A stretch of DNA of 6,801 bases from NCBI GenBank assembly GCA_003224785.1, contig QHZV01000206.1:1-6801 (forward strand). Direction: 5' to 3'. The notes under the pieces were generated by a model, which was given only the letters and a program-made list of their open reading frames with translations, was not told the origin of the DNA and made no database searches. The stretch is from Acidobacteriota bacterium. Its GTDB lineage: Bacteria; Acidobacteriota; Terriglobia; Terriglobales; Acidobacteriaceae. This document shows positions 1 through 5,608 of the stretch, one piece after another (within the stretch, counting starts at the first letter, position 1; every line of letters begins with the position of its first letter). Made by a program: the position numbers and the translations under genes.

Positions 1-439
1 CCTGATAATGAGTGACCGCGTCTCCAGAATTGCCGGTTTTATCGAAACACTCAGCCAGCCGAAATTGCGCCACTGCGTCGTTCGGCTTGTACACCAAAGC
101 GTCCTGGTACCGTCCGAGCGCCGCACGATAATTCTTTTTCTTGAAGTAGAAGTCGCCAACCTCAATGTCCTTCACGGCTTTGTGCGGGTCCCATGGATGC
201 ATCTCCTGCACGTCTGAGGCAGCATCTTCCGCATCCGTAACTGCCGCACCGCTCATGGGATGACTCTTCTGATCGTTCGCCGGGGGACTCAGGTCAATAC
301 GAGTGTCCTTGCTTGAACTCATCTCGCTGGCCCTGGCGCTGCTCTCTTCCTTGTCTTGTGCCGGAGCGGTGTCATCCTGCTGAGCGACAACTGGAAGCGA
401 AAGTAGTCCGGCAGTAATCAAATAAAGCCAGAAACGCAT
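1..439 (-). CDS. Secreted TPR-repeat protein, 5' part only (runs off left edge)
   Basis: An open frame reads from ATG at 439 down to base 1 without a stop, giving 146 codons; the C-terminus lies outside the window. Residues 1-20 (MRFWLYLITAGLLSLPVVAQ) look like a Sec signal peptide with likely cleavage near VVA-Q, so the protein should be exported to the periplasm or outer membrane. A polar, low-complexity stretch rich in D, S, A and E follows to about residue 80. From about residue 88 the sequence fits a TPR helix pair: DFYFKKKNYRAALGRYQDAL, then KPNDAVAQFRLAECFDKTGN, with the usual A, Y and P positions. TPRs bind partner proteins, and envelope TPR proteins (BamD/YbgF-like) often serve assembly complexes; which role applies here cannot be told. 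No Shine-Dalgarno precedes the ATG; a TAAAAT box ends 7 bases upstream, suggesting a leaderless message. The terminator at 494-528 separates it from the OmpA-like gene upstream. Confidence 0.85.
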   Translation of the reverse strand, partial: MRFWLYLITAGLLSLPVVAQQDDTAPAQDKEESSARASEMSSSKDTRIDLSPPANDQKSHPMSGAAVTDAEDAASDVQEMHPWDPHKAVKDIEVGDFYFKKKNYRAALGRYQDALVYKPNDAVAQFRLAECFDKTGNSGDAVTHYQ

Positions 440-445
440 GGCTCT

Positions 446-474
446 ATTTTAAACCTGCGGATTCATCGTGTGAC
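446..474 (-). promoter_or_regulatory. Candidate promoter of the TPR gene (leaderless)
   Basis: On the minus strand a -35-like GTCACA (469-474; 4 of 6 match to TTGACA) is followed by a 17-base spacer and a -10-like TAAAAT (446-451; 5 of 6). Transcription would begin about 7 bases downstream of the -10, at or next to the A of the start codon at 439. This agrees with the absence of a ribosome binding site. Prediction from hexamer match and spacing only. Confidence 0.45.
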
Positions 475-493
475 TCTCACCTTGAACACTGCG

Positions 494-528
494 AAAAAAA
501 AGGCCGTCCCACGGTTATGGAACGGCCT
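494..528 (-). terminator. Rho-independent terminator after the OmpA-like gene
   Basis: Read on the minus strand, AGGCCGTTCC (519-528) pairs with GGGACGGCCT (501-510) across an 8-base loop. The stem is 10 bp with one T-G wobble and is followed directly by eight T residues (494-501 as A on the plus strand, the first overlapping the stem). This is a textbook intrinsic terminator placed 37 bases after the OmpA-like stop codon and before the TPR gene start. On the plus strand no T run follows the hairpin, so it should act in one direction only. Confidence 0.9.
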
Positions 529-564
529 GTTGGCGAAATCCTCCGGGGAGGAGGGAAAACTCGT

Positions 565-1252
565 TTACATAGACGGCGGTGCCGGGCTCGCGCTCTGTTG
601 TTGCGTTCCGCCTGTGGTGTTTGTCATCAACCGGACATTCACTCGTCGGTTCGCTGCACGGCCTTCGCGGGTCTTATTTTCTTCGACCGGTTTGTCCTTG
701 CCCAATCCCACGATATAGATCTTGTGTGGGGGGATGTTGTACTTCGAGCCAAGGTACTGGACCACTGAATCCGCGCGACGTTCGCTCAAACTGTAGTTGT
801 AGTCCGCCGGACCAACCGAATCCGTGCCGCCTTCAACAGTGATGATGTAACCCTTGGTGTTCGACACGGTCTCAGAAGTCCTTGTCAAAGCCGAAGTGCA
901 CAGCGGCCTCAGTGACAATCTTGTAATTGTCGAGGTTGCTCACGGCATCGGTCAGGACATCAACCCGGTGAACAGCGTTATCTGCCGAGGTCTGCGCCTG
1001 CGCGGCTTGCTGCCCGGCAGACTGTGCCTTCTGGTCGGCAGCGGCAGCGCGGGTGTTCACGTCTTGAATACCGGCCTGCGCGCGGGCGTCAACGTCCTTG
1101 ATCGCCTTAGAGTTCTGGGCGGTCAGGTCGTCGAGTTCGTTGGTCTTGTTGATAATTGGCGTGGTCTGTTGACGAACATAATTTTTGCTGGCGCAGCCGA
1201 CCGTCGCCACCATGCTTGCTGCCAGTGCAATGACTAAAGAAGCGCGATTCAT
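565..1252 (-). pseudogene. OmpA-family lipoprotein, frameshifted within the OmpA domain
   Basis: The gene starts at ATG 1252 with AAGGAG (1263-1268) 10 bases upstream. Frame one (1252-872) encodes a lipoprotein signal with lipobox ending VGC (Cys20), then an Ala/Gln/Asp-rich, probably coiled region (about 35-105), and stops with TGA at 872-874 right after HFGFDKDF, the first strand of an OmpA-like domain. The rest of that domain continues in another frame to TAA at 565-567: GYIITVEGGTDSVG, LSERRADSVVQYL, then EGRAANRRVNV, all family hallmarks (Asp of TDSVG and the Arg of RRA contact peptidoglycan diaminopimelate). Between FGFD and GGTD I count about 25 residues, against about 38 in E. coli Pal-type domains. 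So the break looks like an out-of-frame loss of about 38 bases rather than one missed base. Intact relatives anchor the outer membrane to peptidoglycan. Here only the truncated lipoprotein half would be made, unless this is an assembly error. The ribosome binding site and the terminator remain intact. Confidence 0.85.
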
Positions 1253-1716
1253 GTTTGGAGGACTCCTTCCTCGCTTGAATTTCTAAATCCTGGGCAACAG
1301 TGACCGATGAATTCTGTGCCTGGGTATCCAACACGCTGGGGCGTCTTGGATCAAAAACCTGGTTCTTAGCTTCCCGTGTTCGACGGGCGGCTTGTTCAGC
1401 CACCTGCTGATTGAGCAAGGGACATGCCAACCTGAATTCATTAACAGTCGCATTGTAACCCTTTCAGGGATCAAGAGTTAGATGAATGTCGCCTTTTGCG
1501 GGATGGATGCTGACTGTAAAAAGCGAGGAAAATTTATACGGTTTAAGCAAATCCGCAGACTACGACCTTGAGAAAACACGTACGCCGAGTGTGCAGCAGG
1601 CCGGTCGCTGGGAAAATCAGCGGGATAGTTTGGAGATCAGTCTCGAATGCTTGAAAGCTCCGTCCATTAAAATGGATATAGCAGAGTAGCAACCCTCGCG
1701 TCGGTTCACGTAGTCC
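1253..1716. other. 464-base intergenic stretch between divergent genes
   Basis: This region separates the OmpA-like gene (minus) from uvrC (plus) and must hold both promoters. On the minus strand a TACAAT box (1452-1457) is a possible -10, but its -35 is poor; if used, the leader would be about 195 bases. A small hairpin (CCCGT 1373-1377 with ACGGG 1383-1387) lies in that leader. On the plus strand an AT-rich patch at about 1520-1550 could hold a uvrC promoter, without a clear hexamer pair. Short open frames on both strands have no ribosome binding site or recognisable domain. I see no RNA gene. Confidence 0.5.
1263..1268 (-). promoter_or_regulatory. Shine-Dalgarno of the OmpA-like gene
   Basis: AAGGAG on the minus strand, 10 bases from the ATG at 1252. 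It is the best ribosome binding site in the window and fixes the start of the lipoprotein signal sequence. It stands out because several neighbouring genes have none. Confidence 0.8.
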
Positions 1717-3666
1717 ATGGATTTTCAGGAGAAAATTCGATCAATTCCCGCCTCACCCGGCGTGTATCTGTACAAAAATGCCGAAGGTCAGGTGATCTAC
1801 GTTGGAAAGGCGAAAAGCCTGCGTCACCGGGTCAGCTCCTATTTCCATGAGGGCAGGGTTTCGGACGCCAAGACTGGCACCCTGCTGCGGGAAGCTGTGG
1901 ATGTTGACTATATCGTTGTAGCCAACAACAAAGAGGCCCTTGCTCTCGAAAACCATCTCATCAAGCAGAAGCAACCACGTTTCAACATCTTGTTGCGCGA
2001 CGATAAGACTTACCCCTACGTGAAGCTGACGCTAGGCGAGCGCTTTCCCCGCGTCTATGTGACCCGCCGGCTTCGTAAGGACGGAAGCGTCTATTACGGG
2101 CCGTATTTTCCTGCGAATCTGGCCTACCGAATTGTGGATCTGATTCACCGGAGCTTCCTGGTTCCGTCGTGCACCGTGGACCTGAACCGCCCTCATCCGC
2201 GCCCGTGCCTGCAGTATTACATCGGGCGATGCCTCGGTCCTTGCGTCGAGGGTCTAACCACGCCTGAGATTTACCAGGAGGCCGTACGAGATGTGAAGCT
2301 CTTTCTGGATGGCCGGCAGAGTGACCTCTCAAAGTCACTGCGGGAGCGAATGGCGCGCGCCGCAGAATCTCAGGAGTTTGAGCGCGCCGCCAAGTATCGC
2401 GATCTGATTTCGACCGTCGAGCAGTTGCACGAGAAGCAACGGATTGCGGCCGCTGAAGGCGATGATGCGGACGTATTTGGATATCACTTTGAAAATGGAA
2501 TGCTGGCTGTGAACCTGTTTCACATGCGGGGTGGCAAAGTTCTCGATCGGCGTGAATTCTTTTGGGAAGACCTGCCGGAATTTGAGCCCGGCACCATTGA
2601 GACACCCGGGAAGGGCCCGGCTTCCAGCCGTGCCGATAGCCCTTCTATTGATTCAAATGGCACGAGTGAAACTCGTGCCCTTCCCGATACTGCCGTTCCC
2701 AAAAAGGCCTCCGCTTTCCAACCCGACGAGTTTTTCTCGTCCCTTCTAACCCAGCTCTACATCGGCCAGCCCTACGTGCCTCGAAATATCTACGTTCCGG
2801 TAGATTTTGAAGATCGCGACATGCTCGAAGAAGTACTCTCCGAGCAAATGTCGGAGAAGAATGCCCGACCCGCGCGGATCAACATCAGCGTTCCCCAACG
2901 TGGCGACAAGCGCTCTCTCATTGATCTCGCCGCGAGCAACGCCAAGCAGCTTTATGACCAACGCTTCCGGATCATGAAGCCCAATGCGAAAGCAATTCAG
3001 GAGGCTTTGCAGGATGCCCTCACATTGCCCGAGCCACCGAAGCGCATCGAGTGCTTTGATATTTCTCACATTCAGGGCACCGAAACGGTCGCATCCATGG
3101 TCGTGTGGGAAGACGGCCGGATGAAGAAATCCGATTACCGGAAATTCATCATTCGCACGGCGAATGGAGTTGACGACTTTGCTTCCATGCGGGAGGTCGT
3201 GACGCGCCGCTACAAGCGAATTCAGGAAGAAAAGAAGGAAATGCCCAGCCTGATCCTCATTGATGGCGGCTTAGGCCAGCTTCATGCTGCGGCTGAAGCG
3301 CTTGGCTCCCTGCAAGTTATCAACCAGCCACTCGCATCCATCGCCAAGCGCGAAGAGATCATTTACGTCTGTGGACAGGAAGATGAGCCGATTGCGCTCG
3401 ATCATCACAACCCTGTGCTGCACTTGGTTCAACTTATCCGCGATGAAGCCCACCGCTTCGCTGTGACCTTCCACCGCAAGCGCCGTCAGATTCGCGACCG
3501 TGCAACCGAGCTACGCGAAATCGAAGGCGTGGGCGAACGCACAACTCGCAGGCTGTTAGAACACTTTGGGAGTCTGCAGGCGGTGAAGCAGGCAGACGTT
3601 GCGGCACTGTCGGCAGTAGTGACGAAGAATCAGGCACAGGCAATTTTGCAGCATTTCAATAAGTGA
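1717..3666 (+). CDS. uvrC: UvrABC system protein C (excinuclease subunit)
   Basis: UvrC is the nuclease of nucleotide excision repair: with UvrB bound at a lesion it cuts the damaged strand on both sides, in the cytoplasm. The 649 residues show the full order of domains. The GIY-YIG nuclease is at about 12-92 (GVY 15-17, YVG 28-30, Glu78 in LENHLIK). Four cysteines C152, C164, C172 and C176 have the same spacing as the iron-sulfur cysteines of E. coli UvrC. A UVR UvrB-binding helix pair lies at about 204-240. The RNase H-like nuclease has the D-D-H triad at D448 (ECFDISHIQGT), D516 (LILIDGGLGQ) and H579 (RDEAHRF). A helix-hairpin-helix DNA-binding tail lies at about 597-649 (EIEGVGERTTRRLL). 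A TAG at 1711-1713 in frame fixes this ATG as the first possible Met, though no Shine-Dalgarno is present. The protein is longer than the usual roughly 610 residues, largely because of an extra linker at about 285-335, of which 298-323 is repeat-encoded. Confidence 0.98.
   Translation: MDFQEKIRSIPASPGVYLYKNAEGQVIYVGKAKSLRHRVSSYFHEGRVSDAKTGTLLREAVDVDYIVVANNKEALALENHLIKQKQPRFNILLRDDKTYPYVKLTLGERFPRVYVTRRLRKDGSVYYGPYFPANLAYRIVDLIHRSFLVPSCTVDLNRPHPRPCLQYYIGRCLGPCVEGLTTPEIYQEAVRDVKLFLDGRQSDLSKSLRERMARAAESQEFERAAKYRDLISTVEQLHEKQRIAAAEGDDADVFGYHFENGMLAVNLFHMRGGKVLDRREFFWEDLPEFEPGTIETPGKGPASSRADSPSIDSNGTSETRALPDTAVPKKASAFQPDEFFSSLLTQLYIGQPYVPRNIYVPVDFEDRDMLEEVLSEQMSEKNARPARINISVPQRGDKRSLIDLAASNAKQLYDQRFRIMKPNAKAIQEALQDALTLPEPPKRIECFDISHIQGTETVASMVVWEDGRMKKSDYRKFIIRTANGVDDFASMREVVTRRYKRIQEEKKEMPSLILIDGGLGQLHAAAEALGSLQVINQPLASIAKREEIIYVCGQEDEPIALDHHNPVLHLVQLIRDEAHRFAVTFHRKRRQIRDRATELREIEGVGERTTRRLLEHFGSLQAVKQADVAALSAVVTKNQAQAILQHFNK
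2608..2685. repeat. Pair of inverted REP-like hairpin units inside uvrC
   Basis: Two 27-base units, 2608-2634 and 2659-2685, lie in opposite orientation 24 bases apart. Each begins (or, reversed, ends) with GGGAAGG and folds into a 9-bp stem with a 3-base loop: 2614-2622 with 2626-2634 (one mismatch) and 2659-2667 with 2671-2679 (perfect). After reversing one, 21 of 27 bases agree. Four of the six differences fall in two base pairs that change together (G-C to A-T and C-G to G-C), so the fold is kept. Two units plus spacer resemble a BIME. The 78 bases equal codons 298-323 of uvrC exactly and contain no stop in that frame. Confidence 0.8.
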
Positions 3667-3669
3667 GAA

Positions 3670-3694
3670 TGGACACGGTTTGCGTCCGTGGCCA
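3670..3694. terminator. Hairpin between convergent uvrC and kinase genes
   Basis: TGGACACGG (3670-3678) pairs with CCGTGGCCA (3686-3694) across a 7-base loop; eight of nine pairs form, with one A-G mismatch. It starts 3 bases after the uvrC stop codon in a 90-base gap between convergent genes, where a shared terminator is expected. No T run follows on either strand, so it is not a classic intrinsic terminator. It could instead be another REP-like palindrome protecting the 3' end of the mRNA. Confidence 0.4.
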
Positions 3695-3756
3695 GCGGTT
3701 ACTCCGGTTCATCTCAGCTTCGTTTTGGCGTGTCCGTCAGATTACAAGCCTCAGAT

Positions 3757-4689
3757 TTAGAAATTCAGTCTTCTAGCACGTTCCAAGGCTCCAAGAGCTG
3801 GGCTGAGTGCCGCTGCGGTATAGCTCACATCCGGACGCAACGAGCGTAAGTGTTCGGAGAACGAATTCCTGACCTGCTCACTACTGGTCAAGACCCCACC
3901 ATGCGTCGCAACACGAACCTTTCCAACTCGTGGAAACAACCGGTGGATGACGGTTTCAGCGAGTTTTGCCAGTTCCCTCCCTGCGTGTTCCAGAACCTGA
4001 TTTGCGATTGCGTCTCCCGCATCAGCAGCTGACTGCAGTCGTGGAGCCATTGCCGCCGACAAAACCACAGGGAAAAGCGACGCGAAATCCGGCGCGGGGC
4101 TGGCATTAACGCGCTCCGTCAATTCCTCCACCGTGCTGACCCCCAGTGCGTCCATCAGGTCTTTCAATAAGCTCGAACTCTCGCCACGATCTCTCGCGCG
4201 CATTGCTGCTCGAATCGCCGCAACAGCGATCCAATGCCCAGAACCTTCATCTGAAATCGCATGCCCCCAACCCCCGGCCCGCGCCGATTTTCCTTCGGCG
4301 TTGCGTCCATAGGCGATTGAACCAGTCCCCGAAATAACAATCAGTCCGGGCCCTTGCCCGAATGCCGCCTCAAACGCGATCTCCATATCGCCCACGACTT
4401 CGATCTTTCCCGAGACGATATTCGACAGCAGTCGTCGTGTGATGGTCGCCATCTGTGGACGTAGAGCTCCGGCCACGCCGGCACATGTGCCACTGATGTC
4501 GTGGGGTGAAATGCCTGCTTGCGTGCAGGCTTCGTGGACTGCCTGTTCAAGCGATGTCCGCGCGCAACCTTCACCAACACGCACGACATTGCAGGCGCCG
4601 GCACTCCCCGCGGCCAAGGTCGAGTGTTCATCGCCTAGGACGCAGCGAGTCTTGCTGCCGCCGCCGTCAATTCCGAGAAAGTAAGCCAC
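3757..4689 (-). CDS. BadF/BadG/BcrA/BcrD-family sugar kinase (N-acetylglucosamine kinase-like)
   Basis: This 310-residue cytoplasmic protein has the ASKHA ATPase fold of the BadF family, whose short single-subunit members phosphorylate GlcNAc or related amino sugars with ATP. Seen here: phosphate-1 loop GIDGGGSKT (6-14), probable catalytic Asp101 (VVGDMEIAFEAAF), phosphate-2 loop ISGTGSIAYGR (119-129), the family signature GGWGHAISDEGSGHW (139-153), the adenosine-site motif HGGVL (263-267) and a terminal LSPALGAL (295-302). Length matches GlcNAc/MurNAc kinases, and it lacks the iron-sulfur ligands expected of benzoyl-CoA reductase activators. In Gram-negatives such kinases serve peptidoglycan or chitin amino-sugar recycling; the exact substrate cannot be read from sequence. 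It starts with GTG at 4689, placed just before the phosphate loop, with no Shine-Dalgarno; a TAAAAT box (4697-4702) ends 7 bases before it, suggesting a leaderless message. The RDD gene lies 39 bases upstream on the same strand and may be cotranscribed. uvrC is convergent. Confidence 0.92.
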   Translation of the reverse strand: MAYFLGIDGGGSKTRCVLGDEHSTLAAGSAGACNVVRVGEGCARTSLEQAVHEACTQAGISPHDISGTCAGVAGALRPQMATITRRLLSNIVSGKIEVVGDMEIAFEAAFGQGPGLIVISGTGSIAYGRNAEGKSARAGGWGHAISDEGSGHWIAVAAIRAAMRARDRGESSSLLKDLMDALGVSTVEELTERVNASPAPDFASLFPVVLSAAMAPRLQSAADAGDAIANQVLEHAGRELAKLAETVIHRLFPRVGKVRVATHGGVLTSSEQVRNSFSEHLRSLRPDVSYTAAALSPALGALERARRLNF

Positions 4690-4696
4690 GCGAAAG

Positions 4697-4702
4697 ATTT
4701 TA
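4697..4702 (-). promoter_or_regulatory. Possible -10 box of the kinase gene, within repeat sequence
   Basis: TAAAAT on the minus strand is formed by the edge of the TTTTAACCGCA repeat arm at 4698-4708. With 7 bases to the GTG start at 4689, a transcript from it would be leaderless. The -35 region is poor (TTTGCT at 16-base spacing, 3 of 6), so this is a weak prediction. Cotranscription with the RDD gene is the alternative. Confidence 0.3.
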
Positions 4703-4811
4703 ACCGCAGAGTCCCCGGAGCAAAGCTTTTAACCGCAAAGGCCGCCAAAGAAATGCTGTAAAGTTCGCAGAGATATTCCGGTGAAACTTCCTGTGCGTGC
4801 TCGGCGGTTAA
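4698..4811. repeat. Palindromic TTAACCGC/GCGGTTAA repeat element with an extra outer copy
   Basis: The core element is 4729-4811 (83 bases). Its left end starts TTAACCGC and its right end is GCGGTTAA; over 24 terminal bases, one end reversed matches the other at 17. A further direct copy of the left arm, TTTTAACCGCA, occurs at 4698-4708 and again at 4727-4737. The interior carries purine-rich motifs (GCAAAGG, GCAGAG) of the kind I recall from dispersed intergenic repeats in Acidobacteriota and other genomes. No open frame for a transposase lies inside, so it would be a non-autonomous or REP-like element. It overlaps the 3' end of the RDD gene and the promoter region of the kinase. Confidence 0.65.
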
Positions 4812-5388
4812 TACCCTTGAGGTTTACTGCGTTCAGGAGAGTCATGCTGGAAAGGTACTTGGCGAAATAGCGGCCGCTGGCGCGAGCAAACGAGATACGC
4901 CTTCCGGCAAGATCGGTGACTTTCAGCCCCATTGTCATCTTGCCCACGGTCGCCTGCCGGGACGAGCTTTCCATAGACGCTTCATAAATCCACTTCGCAA
5001 CCATGCCCAATGCCACTCGAACGACGACCGAAACCAGATGGATGCCAATCCCCGGCATGCTGACCCCGTGCCCTGCGAGTCCTATAACTCCGGCCAGCAT
5101 CAGCGACACCGGCAACACGACGATAGCGACCAGAATGCTATCAATCACAACCGCCACAAACCTTAGCCAGAAGCCCCCGTATTGGGTACGAGGTGCGGAT
5201 TGGGCATAGCCGGACGCGGGCACTTGCCACGCAGGGCTCTGCGGCCGGGGAGAAATTTCCGGCGTTGTTGGCTGCGGCGCGGGTGGCTGAACTTCGCTGG
5301 AAAAGGGCGTCCCGCAATTAGCGCAGAATTTGGCCATGGCTGAGTTCTGCGCCCCACAACGGTTGCAGTAGATGGCTCCGTCGGTCAT
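4729..5388 (-). CDS. Zinc-ribbon/RDD-domain membrane protein with truncated, repeat-encoded C-terminus
   Basis: The 219-residue protein starts with a zinc ribbon, CNRCG (C8, C11) and CANCG (C22, C25). A Pro/Gln-rich linker (about 33-70) follows, then an RDD domain: FWLRFVAVVIDSILVAIVV (R76, D83; first membrane segment about 77-104), a second hydrophobic segment (about 112-133), and the loop ATVGKMTMGLKVTD (146-159) with FARASGRYFAKYLSS (167-181). RDD proteins are inner-membrane proteins, some implicated in ion transport; the partner here is unknown. The usual RDD ending (a last hydrophobic stretch, then a Lys/Arg-rich LHD..AGT motif) is absent. Residues from about 193 and the TAA stop are encoded by the palindromic repeat at 4729-4811, so the domain appears truncated. 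I chose ATG 5388 because the zinc ribbon starts there; the frame opens as far as TTG 5493, but those 35 residues look random. No Shine-Dalgarno is visible. The kinase gene follows after 39 bases. Confidence 0.8.
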   Translation of the reverse strand: MTDGAIYCNRCGAQNSAMAKFCANCGTPFSSEVQPPAPQPTTPEISPRPQSPAWQVPASGYAQSAPRTQYGGFWLRFVAVVIDSILVAIVVLPVSLMLAGVIGLAGHGVSMPGIGIHLVSVVVRVALGMVAKWIYEASMESSSRQATVGKMTMGLKVTDLAGRRISFARASGRYFAKYLSSMTLLNAVNLKGINRRARTGSFTGISLRTLQHFFGGLCG

Positions 5389-5608
5389 GAGCCGTGAATC
5401 ATAAATATGCAGGCTCCTGGTTGTAAAGCTCGGCCACTTCCGCAGTGCCTTCATTACACGGCGGTCTGCGAGTTGTAATTGGTGGTCGCTCAAAACTTAG
5501 CTGGAAAAAACGCGAAACTATAGTTACCTTCCCAACCGCAGACCGACCTTCCATACTCGCAAAGGTTACGTCTGTGGCGGCCGGCAATTCGTTCTAAGCA
5601 AGGATTGA
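5389..5608. other. Divergent intergenic region, 220 bases
   Basis: It separates the RDD gene (minus) from the Gly-rich-linker gene (plus) and should contain both promoters. For the minus gene, TTTACA (5422-5427) could be a -35, but the AT-rich patch at 5399-5408 gives no good -10 at standard spacing. A 9-base inverted repeat, CGGTCTGCG (5462-5470) and CGCAGACCG (5537-5545), brackets the middle and might be an operator or chance. No RNA gene or open frame of interest is seen. Confidence 0.5.
5519..5524 (+). promoter_or_regulatory. Possible -10 box of the gene at 5609
   Basis: TATAGT matches the -10 consensus at 5 of 6 positions, inside an AT-rich patch. No -35 hexamer matches well at 16-18 bases upstream. 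If used, the leader would be about 78 bases and the transcript would carry the right half of the 9-base inverted repeat (5537-5545). Confidence 0.3.

Noticed and set aside
865..890. Programmed frameshift joining the two OmpA halves
   Set aside because: There is no slippery heptamer or pause structure at the joint, and about 13 domain residues are missing, which frameshifting would not restore.
1373..1396. GTTCGA within a short hairpin resembling a tRNA T-arm
   Set aside because: The loop is 5 bases rather than 7, and no acceptor, D or anticodon arms can be built around it.
1107..1430. Minus-strand frame starting TTG at 1430 that overlaps the OmpA-like gene start, with a Gln/Ala-rich beginning
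   Set aside because: The first 50 residues look faintly protein-like, but there is no ribosome binding site, and the second half is out of frame with a clearly real gene. Possibly a gene remnant, but unsupported.
1486..1689. 67-residue open frame on the plus strand ending 27 bases before uvrC
   Set aside because: It has no ribosome binding site, no recognisable motif and no coding-like composition. It lies where promoter sequence for uvrC is expected.
1983..2605. Long 207-residue open frame antisense to uvrC
   Set aside because: It is a shadow of the uvrC codon pattern: Arg/Ser/Pro-rich, with no domain and no initiation signals.
5389..5493. Extension of the RDD protein to TTG 5493 (35 more residues)
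   Set aside because: There is no Shine-Dalgarno, the residues are unremarkable, and the zinc ribbon starts immediately after ATG 5388 as in similar proteins.
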